Below, one piece after another: positions 24,380 through 24,418 of a stretch of 24,418 bases of DNA. A model generated the notes under the pieces. The model was given only the letters and a program-made list of their open reading frames with translations, was not told where the DNA came from and searched no databases. A program made the translations under genes and the position numbers. Numbering within the stretch: position 1 is the first letter of the stretch; each line of letters begins with the position of its first letter. The DNA lies in the NCBI GenBank assembly GCA_964464635.1, contig CAYXGT010000038.1, positions 1 to 24,418 on the forward strand, written 5' to 3'. The DNA comes from CAYLMG01 sp964464635. GTDB lineage: Bacteria; Planctomycetota; Phycisphaerae; Sedimentisphaerales; Anaerobacaceae.

Positions 24380-24405
24380 TCCACCATAGCTTTAGCGAAG
24401 GTGGA
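24380..24405. repeat. Short extragenic palindrome at the window end
   Basis: TCCACC (24380-24385) and GGTGGA (24400-24405) pair around a 14-base centre containing AGCTTTAGC. It resembles short palindromic extragenic elements; it sits just before a ribosome binding site and so may lie in an mRNA leader. Confidence 0.5.
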
Positions 24406-24410
24406 TTTGA

Positions 24411-24416
24411 AAGGAG
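24411..24416 (+). promoter_or_regulatory. Ribosome binding site of a gene beyond the window
   Basis: AAGGAG two bases from the last base. A start codon would be expected within about ten bases of the right edge. Confidence 0.5.
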
Positions 24417-24418
24417 AA

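Larger units (their letters stand above)
23695..24418. other. Mostly non-coding region at the right end
   Basis: About 720 bases. A minus-strand open frame at 23731-24015 (94 codons, TTG start, no ribosome binding site) runs through dispersed repeat copy 2 and is probably not a gene. A plus-strand frame opens at ATG 24259 and is still open at the window end, but it lacks a clear ribosome binding site and crosses a palindrome. The region holds two near-consensus plus-strand promoters and, at 24411-24416, AAGGAG, which implies a gene starting just beyond the window. Confidence 0.5.

Noticed and set aside
24259..24418. Plus-strand frame from ATG 24259 open to the window end
   Set aside because: No clear ribosome binding site, it crosses a palindrome, and a strong ribosome binding site for another start occurs at its end. 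It could still be a leader peptide, but I cannot support it.

Overview
The window looks like a chromosomal stretch from a Planctomycetota bacterium, most plausibly of the class Phycisphaerae. This is inferred from gene content, not from a marker gene. The pointers are a large secreted protein combining parallel beta-helix modules with a type I dockerin, an orphan secretin with a repeat-type N-terminus, tandem isoprenylcysteine-methyltransferase-like membrane proteins, frequent TTG starts and good Shine-Dalgarno sites. No rRNA or tRNA gene, CRISPR array or insertion sequence with a transposase was seen.

Layout. Positions 49-2762 carry four minus-strand genes: a lipoprotein-like cyclophilin-type prolyl isomerase, a soluble hypothetical protein and two unnamed membrane proteins. 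The 2763-3173 gap holds several palindromic repeats. Then come, on the plus strand, a Xer-type tyrosine recombinase (3174-4286), a secreted HEAT-repeat protein (4517-6784) and two ICMT/PEMT-like membrane methyltransferase homologues (7081-8476). tsaB lies on the minus strand (8571-9308). The next plus-strand block is the most distinctive part. It has a 368-residue exported helical-repeat protein (9442-10548), a secretin of about 1110 residues whose N-terminal third is collinear with that protein (11065-14397), and a 2521-residue surface or extracellular protein (14720-22285) with two subtilisin-type catalytic domains. A hairpin terminator separates it from a convergent aroC-like gene (22363-23694, minus). 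The last 0.7 kb is largely non-coding, with near-consensus promoters and repeats, and ends in a ribosome binding site whose gene lies beyond the window.

How the genes may work together. The exported helical-repeat protein, the secretin and the giant protease are adjacent and in the same direction, so an outer-membrane channel with a paralogous periplasmic subunit, acting on or exporting the protease, is a reasonable hypothesis. No other type II secretion component is in the window, so this is inference. Most other genes are housekeeping (tsaB, aroC-like, xer, prolyl isomerase).

Most notable points: a complete I9 propeptide plus S8 protease module inserted in frame into the end of a beta-helix domain; an AroC-like protein without the first invariant active-site histidine; the secretin and its stand-alone N-domain paralogue; a methyltransferase-like gene that seems to start at AUU; and a composite repeat (seven-base periodic tract plus a 37-base tail) that follows the stop codons of two genes.
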